NCBI GenBank assembly: GCA_028023455.1
Contig: JAQFVV010012423.1
Span: 4,694,269-4,758,268 of the forward strand
DNA length: 64,000 nucleotides
Source of the DNA: Epiperipatus broadwayi
Taxonomy: Eukaryota > Onychophora > Udeonychophora > Euonychophora > Peripatidae
Direction: 5' to 3'
The notes beneath the pieces are model-generated. The model did not search any database, was not told the DNA's origin, and saw only the letters and a program-made list of their open reading frames with translations. Of the stretch, positions 22,351 through 34,989 are shown in pieces; position 1 is the stretch's first letter, and the number at the start of each line of letters is the position of its first letter. The position numbers and the translations under genes are program-made.

Positions 22351-24699
22351 TATGTCATATCTAGGTATAGAAATTATGGGGAATATTATAAAGAACAAAA
22401 ATTAATAAATTAATTGTTTATTAAATTAAAGTATAACTTTTTAAATGGTGTTATTTAAGAGCATCATATTTTCAACCTGAAATATTTATATCTTTAAAAA
22501 TGTATTAAATTCGCTGTAAAATTAATTGGAATTCATTTTTAAAATAAATGTAAGATAGTATATGACTTTACAAAAGAGATTGGTATGGGAATATCTCAGA
22601 CAGTTTCATTTAGAGTTAAGAGGAAATTTAAAACAGTGTAAGTTGATTAATTAATTTACTAAAGTTATTAAAAGGGGAAAAGTTATTTCCATTAATGGTT
22701 ATAAATTCTGATGGTTCTAAAAGTGGTTCATTTTATAATTAGTATTTGGGAAATATAGTAGTAATTACTAATTTGGAATTTCTTATATTATAGTTGTTAA
22801 AGATATGCTAATCTTAAGAAAATGATCTAAATTGTATTTGTAATGTTAGGTGTGGTTATTATTTAAGATAGTTGGATAGTAGTAAAATCCCTCTTATTAT
22901 TCAATTATCTTAAATGGAGTAATTATTATTTTATTATAAAAGAATAGTTGATGATCTTGAGATATACATAAGGTAGGAATAATTATTATAAAGTATTTTA
23001 TAATAAATTGGATTTCATTATTTTTTATGTAATTGATTACATAAGTAAAAGAAAATAAACATTATTTTTAATGAAATATGTTAGTTATTGTCTATTGTGG
23101 ACATTTTTCTAAGAAATATATTACAATAATGGTTGGAAGATTTTTACAATAGCTATGCCATTGGAAGGTATATTTTATATGCTTTCTCAATGTTAAAACC
23201 ACTCTATTCTAACTGTTTCTTAAATCTACTTTAGATATTATGTAATAGATATTTATAGCCAATTGTTGAATCTCATAAATTGGTGTTTTTTATATAACTT
23301 ATAGTTTGATATTTGAACTAGGCTATAGATAAGATCGATTTGTACAGATGATATGTGGAGAGTCGGTGCGGACAGGTTACAATATATATATATATATATG
23401 TTATATACTACGTATGATGTGTATCCATTTAATTTTTGTTTCATATTTCTTCAACCCATTTTAAAATCGTGATACCAAAACAATAATATCCTTAATTTTA
23501 TTTATTTTACTAAATATTGCTAATTTGCTAACGCTATTTTGCATCTGGTTTTTTTTTTTTTTTTTTTTTTTGCGCTTGAGTATTCTGATTCCATTCTAAA
23601 CTGTCACAATATATACATATATATGTTAAAAATCATTCCCATCATTCCACTTAAATCTCCGCATCTCTTACTCTTCTAATTTCTTTAAATTTAAATTGCT
23701 CTCCAGATAAAAAAAAAAAATCTAATCTGTTAAAAATTCGCCAATTCAAACTTTAAAAAAAAAGTTCTTATTTCATACACTGTGTTAATATATATATTGC
23801 AAAATTATAATAATCTTAACTACTGCAAAATTATTTCAACATCATCGACAAAGAATCATTGAGTTTTTTTGTAAAGCTGTCTATAAGATTGCACCCACCC
23901 CCCCAATAAAAAAAAGAAAAAGCAAATACTCTCTTTTTCCTCACAGCAAGTAAACAGATTAAATCTAAAATTTGCTCTTCTTTTCGCAATTATTTTTTCT
24001 TAATTATTTGCTTTAAAGCCATTAGCAAAAATGTTAGACTTTTTTTATAGTTAATAATGTAAAAAAAAATTATCCAATTAAGGGTTTAAAATTTAACTAT
24101 CTCGATTTGTACGAATAAAATAGACTTTGAAACTAGGTTTTGGAAAATATATTTCTCGAGAAAATATTCCTTCGCTTACAAATGACTTTGTCCTAATTCA
24201 TAGAAATAATTAAGTTATAATATTTTCAATTCTTAGTAATATAACAGATTGTAAAAATATATAATATCCAATCCTTTATACTAGTAGTATTTCAATATTT
24301 AAAATGTTTTATTTTTAATTTTTTATATTTGTATATTTTGATGAGATTGACACACCTAGTTTATGTTGTTTTAAAATTCAGATGCTAATTTCGTGTAAAG
24401 AATATGGCAAACAAAAAATAAATAAGCGAATAATTTATGATTGAGATAGTTATACAATGCTTGAGTCCAGAACAGAAGGAGTTGTGCTGCAATCCAGAGA
24501 ACTTGAGCTTTCCTATTGTGATTTTGTACCACTGCATCGAACTATATAGGGTATGAGAAGGATTGATCAACTATTATTAGAAATGATTAAATAATTTGTG
24601 CTTTATCATAATAAGTAGTTGCCTAGTTACACAAAATGCATTCAGACATAAAGCATAACATACATACATTACTTATAAATTTATTTAACGCACATTAAT
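22351..24699. other. AT-rich stretch without a gene; one 23-bp poly-T run
   Basis: No recognised gene. Contains a weak 60-bp hairpin near 22858-22920, a (TA)n near 23380-23400 and an uninterrupted T run at 23549-23571. Confidence 0.3.
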
Positions 24700-24886
24700 T
24701 ACTGTAAGTAATATTTACTAAGGCAATAAACCTAAAGCATGTGCGGTTGAAAATGCGAAGGTAGGGACCTCTACAGTCTTAATCTTCCTATGCATAAGCT
24801 TGTGGTTAAGACCTGTAGACGTCCCTATCTTCACATTTTCAACCGCACATGCTTTAGGTTTATTGCCTTAATAAATATTAATTACA
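24700..24886. mobile_element. Foldback element I, near-perfect arms
   Basis: Arms of ~80 bp: AAGGCAATAAACCTAAAGCA and TGTGCGGTTGAAAATG on the left, their complements on the right with only a few differences. The loop is ~24 bp around GCATAAGC. Outer parts are more diverged. No coding capacity. Confidence 0.85.
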
Positions 24887-25859
24887 TTAACTTATAGTAA
24901 AAAAATAAAAAACTTTATGCAAAAATATTCATAGAAGTTTCAAATAAAATAAAACTATAGGACAATATATAGAGTTCCTTAGATATCTTACTTTAACAGA
25001 TTTCTTACTATGAAGAAATAGCAGTGGCATAAAAAGTTGAATCTAAGCCGAAACAGATATTATAAATGGTAATCTAGAAATTATCCAAAATAAGTTTATT
25101 GCAGATAAAAATATGCTCAAATTCTGAAAGTTTAGCCTATTGCTGAATTGAAAAGAAATGTTATTCCAGAGTATATGAGTGGGTCAGAAGAAAATAAAAT
25201 TAAAATGTAGGTGAAAGTAGATAGGTTCAAATATCTAAGATTTTTTTTTTCTAAATCTCTCAACATGAAAATGGTAATTTCTTTTCTTAGTGCTTGATAA
25301 TATTCAGTCTATTTTCAAGCAATAATAAATCTCAAATAGTAGTTATCTAGATTCTGACTATGTTCATCTTGAAGCTTTTTTACAATTTAAATATTGATCA
25401 ATAATTTTTAAAAATTCCTAGATATATCAGTATTTGATAATGATTTCTAATTTTACCTAATAAAAGTAAAAAAAGTTTATAACTAAAATATTTTTTTTCA
25501 TCTCTTGATGTATTAAAATCTATACTTTCACTTTTTCTCTTATAACAATTTGTTCATGATAAGTCTGAATTTTTGCTTATCTTTAAAATTTTATTTTAAT
25601 TTTGTTATTCTTTTTTTTATTTTGATTACATTTCCTAATATTCTATTACATCAAATATATTTCACAGTATTGATGGCTTATATAATCTAGCAAGAATAAT
25701 ATTTTTTTCTTTATATTTGAATTAAAAATATAAATCTTCACAAATTAAACATTGAATATGGACTTGTAATGAAGATAAAAATAAATTAAATCATTGACAC
25801 ATTCTGATCTTAAGACTTTTAAAATAAAATGGGCTATACTGGATAATTATATTAAGAGA
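24887..25859. other. AT-rich stretch without a gene
   Basis: Nothing recognised; may include decayed upstream parts of the LINE that follows. Confidence 0.3.
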
Positions 25860-26808
25860 ACATACTATCTATTATTCAAACTATGAAGAACAAAAAATAG
25901 TGTGGCTTTTATTTTTAGAAAGAATAGGTGATGATGTCCTTGGAAATAATATTTGGCAATTTGCTGATATCAATTTAATTTCATGTTGGATATATCAAAG
26001 AAAAATGTGATGAAAGAGTTCCACTCTATATATGCACCCCAATCCTACTTGAAATTTGTTTTCAAACTAGTGAATGGCTTGTTTCCAATAACTATGATTC
26101 TAAATGAAAGACTACATATGAATTTAGATCCAGTCTGTTCACTATGCAAATCTGGTAATGAGACTTTTCAGCATCTATTCTAAGAATGTTCAGCATTTAG
26201 GCAGTTAAGAGCTAAAGTGTTCCACAGGCCTATCATAAACTTAAAACTTTTGCTTAGTCAATACTTTGAGAAATTTAACCCTCACAATGCAATGGTCACT
26301 GTCCATACACTTAAGACAATATGGTATATATGATGTACTATGATATTTGACAACAAGAAATTCAATTGGCTGAAAAAACTCTATAGTGATTGGGAAACTT
26401 ATTTCAATCAATGTCTGAGATACTTTCCAAGGACGATGATGAATCGAATCTGGGGTGGTCCTGGAATAACTCTATGTAAGATTATCAGATGAATATATGT
26501 CTTGAATAAAGGTTTAATTCTTATGTGTGGCTTATTTCTTGGGCTAATTAATCATTTTGTTACATACTTTGCTCATCTGAATTGCATGTCTTAGAATCTT
26601 CTTCTGGTACAGTGATACAAGTCAATCTCCTTGAGTTTAGGATAACTAGTTAATTGCCTGCAGACTTTTTGTCTTAATAGTGGAATATATCAAATTATGT
26701 GGGATTTGGTATACAAAACTGTAACATATTTATCATTTGTTTAATTACTTGTATAAATTGTAAATATTTATTGTGTTAATAAAGGTTTTTTAATTATAAA
26801 AAAAAAAT
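25860..26808 (+). pseudogene. LINE 3' end with zinc-finger motif and poly-A tail
   Basis: The plus-strand frame at 25983-26183 contains LKFVFKLVNGLFPITMIL followed by CSLC and H, i.e. a C-x2-C-x8-H-x4-C finger as in the C-terminus of several LINE ORF2 proteins (zf-RVT type). A TAA stop falls inside the finger between the His and last Cys. After the stop the frame goes on with TIWYI and FDNKKFNWLKKLYSDW, typical of this tail. A 3' UTR-like stretch ends in AATAAA-like sequence and an A run at ~26797-26808, marking the 3' end. RT and endonuclease are absent. The same finger spacing occurs in the LINE at 47488-49292. Confidence 0.75.
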
Positions 26809-27483
26809 TAATTTCATGTACATTTGTCCAATATCATTATAGTATAAATAAATGCTGCAATAGCATAAACTAGTGAAGAATAAACTGCAGTTTAGTTATG
26901 CAGAATTTAACAAAACCTTCAGAAGTGATTGATGGTCAGTTTGCCAAACATATAAGTGAAAAGAAAGACATGCTGGTGTTCATTAAGAAAAGGGCAATAG
27001 AAATGAAGAGAATACTAAATAAACTTTTATAAATACATAACATTTTCATAGTCAGTGGATGTTTAGATAGCCAAATTCCAACAGTAACAAATGCATATAA
27101 ACAGATGGAATTTTTAGAAATTAAATTGAGTACAATTTTGATTCTCAGAAATAAAAGCCTTTGTTTAATAGAGATACTTGTGTGGATGCAGATTGTAGAG
27201 AGATCGTAAATATACTCATGTACAACCTATAAATGAAGTTAGAATTTTTTGTTTAATATTCTAGATATAGACCAGAAAATATAACAATTTTGTTAGAAAT
27301 AACATCAAAAAGTTATAAAATTTTTGAATATAATTGTTTGTGAACTAAAAGAAATATGAATAAGTGATAAAAATAATCAAAGATTAATCTGAAAAAATTT
27401 TGAATGAGTTTGTAAAACTATAAAAATTAAATGGCTATTGAAAAATTAGATAGTAATTGCAAAAAACAAAAACCTTATTTAAT
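26809..27483. other. Unassigned stretch
   Basis: No recognised gene. A 44-codon frame begins at 26898 but has no family resemblance. Confidence 0.25.
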
Positions 27484-28026
27484 ACATTGTACAGGTTTAA
27501 AATTGCATTTATATATGTAATATATGCGGGGTTTGAACTCGAGACATTCACATGACCCACTACTCTCAGTGCAATCTCACACACACATGTTGAACAGAAA
27601 AATAATCACCAATATATGTATTTCATGCTAAACCAGCAATCATCAGTTGGTCTAGATTACTATCTCCACACATATATACAAACAGTGTTCAGCTTGGTTA
27701 GGTTGATGATCTTGGCACTAATATGGGCTTTGAATGTTCCATCATCAGATTTTCAATGAAATGGAAGAATGAAAAGTTGTGGATTGGAGTAGTTTGATGT
27801 CTGTCCATTAAAGTATGAAGATTGGCTATCTTAATATAAAGCTGAGCACTGATTGTATATATGTGTGGAAGATTATGATCTGACCCAGCTGATGAGTGCT
27901 GTTTTAGCATGAAATACATATATTGGTGATTATTTATCTTTTCAACATGTGTGTGATCAAGTGGGTCAGTAATATGAAATGGCACTGAAAGTAGTGTATC
28001 ATGTGAAAGTCTGGGTTTAAATCCCA
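27484..28026. mobile_element. Foldback element A2, the most complete copy
   Basis: Both arms are present, about 190 bp each. The left arm runs from a B-box-like GGTTTGAACTC through GACCCACTACTCTCAGTGC and CATCAGTTGGTCTAGATTAC to a GTGTTCAGCTT end; the right arm is the complement, ending GGTTTAAATCCC. The middle carries GATTTTCAATGAAATGGAAG and CCATTAAAGTATGAAGATTG. Minus-strand open frames here are chance frames across the arms. Confidence 0.85.
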
Positions 28027-28046
28027 CAAAAATCTTATTTGTAAAT

Positions 28047-28345
28047 GGAGTGATTTGAACTCATGATTTTTTAGTCTATTTAACCTCCATTCTATCTCAA
28101 GCAACTGATACACATGACCACACATATGTAAAAAGATATATGATCCCAATATATGTATTTCATGCAGAACTAGCACTCATCAGTTGGGCTAGATCATAGT
28201 CTCCCACACATGTATACAATCAGTGCTCAGTTTATATTAAATAGCAATCCTTAAACTTTAATGGACAGACTTCAATCTCCACACTCTTACAACTATTCAA
28301 CCATCCATTTCATTAAAAAACTTATGATGGAAAGTTCAAAGCCTT
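28047..28345 (+). mobile_element. Foldback family A, copy A3, one arm missing
   Basis: The left arm and middle are present (TGATTTGAACTCATGA, TATGTATTTCATGC, CATCAGTTGGGCTAGATCAT, TTTAATGGACAGACTTCAA); the element stops in the middle with no right arm. It sits only ~20 bp from A2, so the two are a tandem pair. Confidence 0.75.
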
Positions 28346-28821
28346 TTCTGTACTTGATATTAAAATAATACCCATAAAAAATATAATTTTAAGAAAAATG
28401 AATAAAAATTTAAAAATTAAACATCTACAAAATACAAAAATAATATAATATCCTGTACAGATTAATAAAGTGGTAGAGTGGGTTTTAAATACAAAGATGA
28501 TTGGATTGAAGTATGACCCTCTGAATAACTATTTGATTGTTTGTATAAAGCCAATGTTTAGGAATTAAAAGAGAGATTCATCCAGAATAAATTTGCTGAA
28601 AAATACCAGTAAACATATTCTAATTGAAATAACAAAGATCAAACAGATTGAGGAAATATACTGAAATGCTATATTCCTAAAAATGCCAATTTTCTTAAAA
28701 GTCTCTCCTTAAAAAAACTCAAAACTAAGATATGCCTTACTAGCCTTGAAATTATTTTCAAAGATAAAACTATCATAATTGATGAAATCAAACATTTAGC
28801 CCAAAACTGCAACTATATATA
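28346..28821. other. Unassigned AT-rich stretch
   Basis: Nothing recognised. May contain decayed 5' sequence of the LINE at 29195. Confidence 0.25.
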
Positions 28822-29052
28822 TATATATAAAATACATATTTTGCGGGTTCATCCGTGTTAAAAACTTTTAATATCAATATACTGACGTTTCGACTTGGTC
28901 ACACAAGCCCTCTGTGGATGGCTTGTGTAACCAAGTCGAAACGTCAGTATATTGATATTAAAAGTTTTTAACACGGATGAACCCGCAAAATATGTATTTT
29001 ATATATTTAACCCGTGCAAATCTTCGTTTTAACATATATATATATATATAAT
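28822..29052. mobile_element. Foldback element J, almost perfect 85-bp palindrome arms
   Basis: Left arm ~28823-28910 and right arm ~28921-29007 pair with a single obvious mismatch (GGTCACAC versus GGTTACAC) around a ~10-bp loop CTCTGTGGAT. Arms include TTGCGGGTTCATCCGTG and ACGTTTCGACTTGG. On the right the element continues through CCCGTGCAAATCTTCG into (TA)n; the matching left outer part is missing, replaced by (TA)n. The high arm identity suggests recent activity or gene conversion. Confidence 0.9.
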
Positions 29053-29194
29053 AAAGTAGATCACATTATGCCAGTTAAGTTGGCAAACTATTGAATGCTC
29101 TCCAAATAAAATTGAATATGTGACAGGAATGAAAACAATCATATTACATTTATAAAGATATCACATGAAAGTAAAATTATTCTGAATATCATAT

Positions 29195-29570
29195 AATACA
29201 AATTAAAGCCTTATATTGAAAGAGAATTATTAGAAATTGGTTTTATAAAATATCAAGGAAATATAAATAATTGCTGATGTATATTAATTAGATAATAGAA
29301 AAGTCCAGAGAATAAACAAAACATCTATGTGTACTTTATTGATTACAAGAAGGCTTTTAGATTAATTGGTCATGCTAAATTACTGAAAATTGTTAGTGTA
29401 GTAGCATACCACAACATTTTATGCTTTTAAAATAATAACAGGTTTACTATCATTAGTAATAAACTTGAATAATCAGAGATTACTACATTGTAATGCAGGA
29501 ACTTCCTTATCTCCAAATTGGTGACTGGGTTTTGTTTATCAAAACGGTTTAAAATTTAAAACTGGAAAGA
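29195..29570 (+). pseudogene. RTE-type LINE reverse transcriptase fragment
   Basis: One plus-strand frame reads PYIERELLEIGFIKYQGN, then a short decayed stretch, then NIYVYFIDYKKAFRLIGHAK, matching the order '...QAGFRKGRGT...FIDYxKAFDxxxHxKL' of RTE-type RTs. The catalytic Asp after KAF is replaced (KAFRLI). Downstream similarity fades by ~29570. Stops and frameshifts; no endonuclease or tail identified. Confidence 0.65.
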
Positions 29571-31984
29571 GAACAGTTATGCACTTATTAACTATCTTTA
29601 ATTTAATTTTACTAATTTAATTAAAAGTAAAATATTCAAAAGATTCCTAAGTTTTAAAGCCAACCCAATTTGCTTGCACAACTATATAGATATGATTCTT
29701 TTTAAATGACTTTTATTGCTTCATCCCGAAAAGATTTAATAACAACCTCCAAAATAATATGTTTCGGTCCTTTATCATTTTTTTTATGTATAGATTTGAA
29801 TTTTAAATAAAATACTAGGCACATTTTTTTTCTAAGAGTGATAAGTGATACAACTGCTATATCAATCAGCGTATTTTGTAGAAAGAAAATGGGTTAAATA
29901 TAAATAACATTATTTCGCTTTCAATTTATTTCTTTTTTTTTTTTCAAGCAAATAATAAATTTTATAATTTATCACAAGTGTGCTTTTATGTTGTAAAACA
30001 TAAAAGGTTTCCAGAATGGAACAAATATCATTTTTAAACGTAAAACTCGTTTTGAAAAACGAAATCAGAAAACATAGAAAAGCCATTATTTAATTATTAC
30101 TTCTTTTTTACTTTCTTTCAGGTAAATATATATGGAGTTATATGCACTCTAATTAATTAATTTTCAGTTAATTAATTAATACAATTTGGTAAAAATATAT
30201 TAAAATATTTTTTTTAGTTATTCTCACAAACATAAATAAATAAAAAATAAGATATATATATATATTAACTATTATTATATTTTTTTTTCTTTTTGACTTT
30301 TTGATTAGTTACATTTAGTATTTCAATTATCTAAAATTGTCTGTTTGTTCGTCTGTTTTTTATATACAGTTAAAAATATTATCAGTTATATGAAAATTTT
30401 AAATTTTCACGTAATGGTATTGAAATCCATGAAGGTTTGAATATTTTTTAATAAGATTAATCGTGTGTGTGTGTGTGTGTTTAATTACTCGCTCAGTCAA
30501 TCACTTTTTACGTGGATATATATATTTTTTTGATTCAGATGTTCTGACAGTTCTTTTTTTTTATTAAATAATAATCCGCTACATATATAAGATCATTTAA
30601 TGGGTGTATTTATCTTGATTTTCTGTTTATCTTGGTTTTCTATATATAAATAACATGAAAATAGTTTTAATATGTTTTGAAAAATATTAATTATTATAAT
30701 AATAGAGAATGCGTTAAGAAAATATCTTTAATAAGATCCAAAATATTAGAAAGGTAGAAAAATGCATTCTGACGAGCGAGCTATTTTATAATTGTAGTAA
30801 CTAAAATAATCTATTCTTTAACAATGTTAACTTAAGAATATATTTATAAATAGAATAACTTTGGGTGGGAGGGTGTTTTTCAAATTATGTAAGAAAATGT
30901 GAAAAAAAAAATTAGGCATGTAATATTAGTGTTATCATTTACAATTAGAAAAGATGCAAAGTGTGAGTATTTAAAAATAAATATAAATTAAACAAACTAA
31001 TTTGAGAAAAAAGGATTTGGGGCATTTATGTTAGAACTATAATGATAAAAATGATTTTGAAATAAGTAAATAAGAAATTTTAGGGAATATGTAGGTTAAA
31101 GAATGGTAAAGTAAAAAACATGATGGATAGTGGCTTTTCTGGGTTTATTGGTTCAGAGATTCTTCAATTAAATTTTTAATGGAGAAGCCATATTTCTTCG
31201 CATGACATCATCTTATGTATATAAAGTCAAATGCATGTGTGTGTATATATATATTACAAATTCAAATTATGTTATCTTTTTTCTACTTTTAAAAGTAAAA
31301 TATAATCTTTTAGTGAATATTTTGCTTTATTTAAAAATAAAGGAATCATTGTCGCATCAGGCTAGTCACGTTTAAATAATTTATCAACTGGAAATAACTA
31401 AAAATTATTAACTTGTCTTTTTGCTTTGATTTGATTTTAAAATAATATTCATAAAGCACAAATCCCTGCAGTAAAATCTTTTTTCCTCCAACATGCTCTA
31501 TGAATGTGCTTAATTTCTGGAAGAATAAATTTTCGTTTCCTGTAAAGAATGTTTTATCTATAAACGTAAAAGGATTAATATAAAATTACAGTAAAAAGTG
31601 AATTACGCTGAAATAAAATGATGTGCAATGAAGTCATACATATATGTTCTGCATCTGGTGAAATAAAAAGTATATTAACTATAATGATATTCAAAGCGTT
31701 GTATCCAGAAAATACTAATCATTTTGATTATATATATATACGACGGTATGTGTTTCATTCTTTTTTCATCCATCATTGATTGTGACAATTTTATTTCTTA
31801 AAAGTTACATGTAATTAAAACGTTAATTTATAGTAAATAAATTTTAAAAATACGAAATTTCATTAATCGATACACTTGCATACTCTCATCAAAATCGAAA
31901 AAAGTAAAACACCTCAATCAATTTTGTATATTACTATTCTATATTACCACAATTATATTTTATTTATGGTCATTCTATTTACAG
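29571..31984. other. AT-rich stretch without a confident gene
   Basis: No recognised gene. Contains a (GT)n run at 30463-30480 and several short (TA)n runs. A microexon-like signal at 31985-32012 is listed among the findings. Confidence 0.3.
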
Positions 31985-32130
31985 ATGCAAAGGAAAAGAA
32001 CCAGATTTGAAGGTAATGCTTATTCAGACCAATCTATAAACTATAAACGTATTTATGTGTATGAGTCACACGCTGTTTTTTTTTTTTATTATAGTTATCA
32101 GACGTCTTGTAATGTTGCATTAACTTTTGT

Positions 32131-32266
32131 AACATTTTCTTTCTCTAAAAATATTAAATACTTTGGCTGCTTATAGTTTCCATTATAATCCACCCTCAAC
32201 ATTTTCTTTTTCTAAAAACCTTAAATACTTTGGACGCTTCTAGTTTCCATTGTAATTCACTCTCAG
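32131..32266. repeat. 67-bp tandem duplication
   Basis: Two adjacent units begin AACATTTTCTTT at 32131 and 32198 and share TTAAATACTTTGG, TAGTTTCCATT and AATCCACCCTCA-like ends. Confidence 0.85.
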
Positions 32267-33804
32267 ATCAAATTCTTCCAGCATATTCCACCAACATGGC
32301 ATCTTTTCAAAATACCTTTAAAATATCCTTTATAAATATAAATAGTACCACTTTTCTTCCAAAACCTATCTCAAGATAAAAATGTTAATGATAAAATGTG
32401 AACAATGTCAATATTGAAACCATTACCATGTCAATGATAAAAGAATGATAACTATAATTTTTTTAACAATAATAACAATGGTAAATCTATTTTAAAATAT
32501 TTTACAAATAATGAATCTAGAGAATTTATTATCCACAGATAAACTTTTGCATTAAACATTTTGTAATACATTTAGTTTTACAAGACAATTTTGTATGATC
32601 TTTTCATGAATAGCCATAAAAATATTCACATGTGCCATTTTCTATGAATAATTGAAGTATAAGTCAAAATAATAATAAAAACGAAATGCATTCTACTTTT
32701 TTCATTTTAAATGCTAATATTATCATTTTTCTCTGAAAATAACTGTTCAAATGTGCATGTTTGTAAAATATTTATTTTTTTATTGTTATAACTCAATGAA
32801 AATCTCATCAAATGTTTGGTATAACATCTATGGTTTAATAATTAATGTTAGGTACCAATCTATCCACATATTTATATTGTGTTATCTCTTTAGTTGTTTC
32901 TTTAAAGTTCTGCTTTGACACCATGAAGCAATATTGGAATGACTAGTCAACCAATTAAAAATTCTTTGGATTTGGAATAGGGATTATCATAATACATAAA
33001 TTCAAGGTGGAAGCTAAAACCTCTTATCAGTTTTTAGTGATAAATCTTTTTTGTACAAACTTTTAGCAAAATTTGTCTTTTCAATTTCTTCTTTGGTTTT
33101 GAGAAAATGAGAAAAGGTAGAAGAGTGAAAAAGAGAAGGGAAAATATGGTCAATTCTAAGTTTTCAAGATTTTTTTGGATTTCTCATTTCCTAATATTAT
33201 CTAAAATTGACTTACAAAAATAATTGATGTATAAATTTAAATCTCTTTTATTATTTGTAATTTCCAGATTTGTTTTGGAAATTTTTATTCATATTATTTG
33301 TCTTTAATAATTTTTAATTTCTTTTTTCTTATTTGCTTTTTTAAAAATGAATAGAGGGAGAAAGAGATAGATGACAAAGTAGTTAATTATAGAAGTGTTG
33401 TTAAATTTTAATAAAAACAATAATTGTCAGTTATATTCAGTACAAAGTACAAATCAGACCAGCAACCCAAATAAAAATGAACTGGCTGACTTTAAAAAAA
33501 CAACCAGAAATTAACCAAAAAAAAGCTTAATAAATAAAACTTCCTTTTTATTGATTTGGATTCCAACCTGATAGTTTACTTTTTAACTTCATAAAAATCC
33601 AAAAATAAAAGGTATTGTCACATTTGTTTTGCATTAAATAATTTATTGATAGCATGCATAAGCTATGAAAATTGCTCTAAAGTCCTCCTTACCTTTCTTT
33701 CTATTATTATAGATGGTCCATGTTCTCTAAATGAAGACAGGAGGTTTATTAAATATTTTATTAAAGTTGGAAAATCTGTTGTTTTTTTTTTGATGGTATG
33801 TTTG
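32267..33804. other. AT-rich stretch without a gene
   Basis: Nothing recognised. Confidence 0.3.
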
Positions 33805-34245
33805 TTTGTAAACTTTTGATTTGTTTTCAGTTACAATGAAATTTTAAAATTAAAGTTTAATAACTTTAAATTCAATACAATTGTTTAAAATTTGATATAT
33901 AACTAATTAATACCAGGCTAATCCACATGGAATACTAATATTTTAGTAGGTCACCTAGTTTCTTAGATATGAAACAGAAGGCAAGAAGATATTGAATACT
34001 TTGATATTTGAAATTTAAAAATTCTTCTTAAAACTTTTATTTGTTTTAAGTAAGACACAACTGAGAGCAATATATAGGGTTTTTTATTTTCAATTTAATA
34101 ACATTTTAAAATCAATATTTTAATAAAGTTGTGTTTAATATAATTTGTTGAAATTTTATACATTTTATAAATCTTTATGAAAGTGACAGGAAAATAATAT
34201 TTTAAATAGGTGACTTAGTTTCTTAGATATGGAAGAATGGACAGC
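33805..34245. repeat. Diverged ~260-bp direct repeat
   Basis: Two diverged segments are spaced about 260 bp apart. The best-matching part is TAGTTTCTTAGATATG at ~33957 and ~34217, preceded in both by a 'TTTCAATT/ACA..AATTTTAAAAT' region. An old tandem duplication is the simplest reading. Confidence 0.5.
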
Positions 34246-34989
34246 AGTTTCAAGGTTTTGAGTAATTATCATGATTTTCTTGGATGCAATTGTAAGTTTA
34301 ATTTAAGTAATAAGAAAGTTTGTTTATAATATAGTATTGTTAACTCTCTTTTATTCTGATAGTTTTTCCTGTTCTCACTTGCTTTAAGCTTTCAACTTTT
34401 ACTTTAATATTAAATCATTATTATTTATCATAATATAATAACTTTGACCTCATTTGATAGATATTTTTGTATAAAAAGTAAATAAATTTTAAAAAATCAT
34501 TTCATTTTTTGGAATTATTTTAAAAATTAGATTTTAATCAAAACAAAGCATGGTTTTGTCATCAAATTTCAGGCCAAGCACATTCAATTTACGATGATCT
34601 AACTGATTGTTTAGTGACAACATTTTTTAGACATCATACTTCCTGTGGATCATAATTTCCATGGTAACATTACTCTGAAAAATATAATCTTTTAAATTTA
34701 AAAATAAAACATTTCAATAGAAATAGGTAATAATATATATTTTAATTTCTAATAATTATCACACAATTATTATGCAAAAATAATCATAAACTTCCAAAGA
34801 AATCAAGTTTTAGTTATTTGTAATATTTTCTTGAAATAATATTGCAAAGTTACCACAAAGTTTGAAACTGCCAACAATACAATGAATGCTTATCATTGTG
34901 GAGCTTATATTTTGATATTCATAGTTTTTCAATTATTCTTACATCTTAAAAAATTTTTTGAAATTAAAATATTAGAAAAAAAATATGTG
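34246..34989. other. AT-rich stretch without a gene
   Basis: Nothing recognised. Confidence 0.3.

Noticed and set aside
26898-27032. 44-codon plus frame with charged composition
   Set aside because: No family resemblance, no splice or promoter context, and short enough to occur by chance.
27698-28176. Overlapping minus-strand open frames of 109 and 80 codons
   Set aside because: They run across the arms of foldbacks A2 and A3; the inverted repeats account for the openness.
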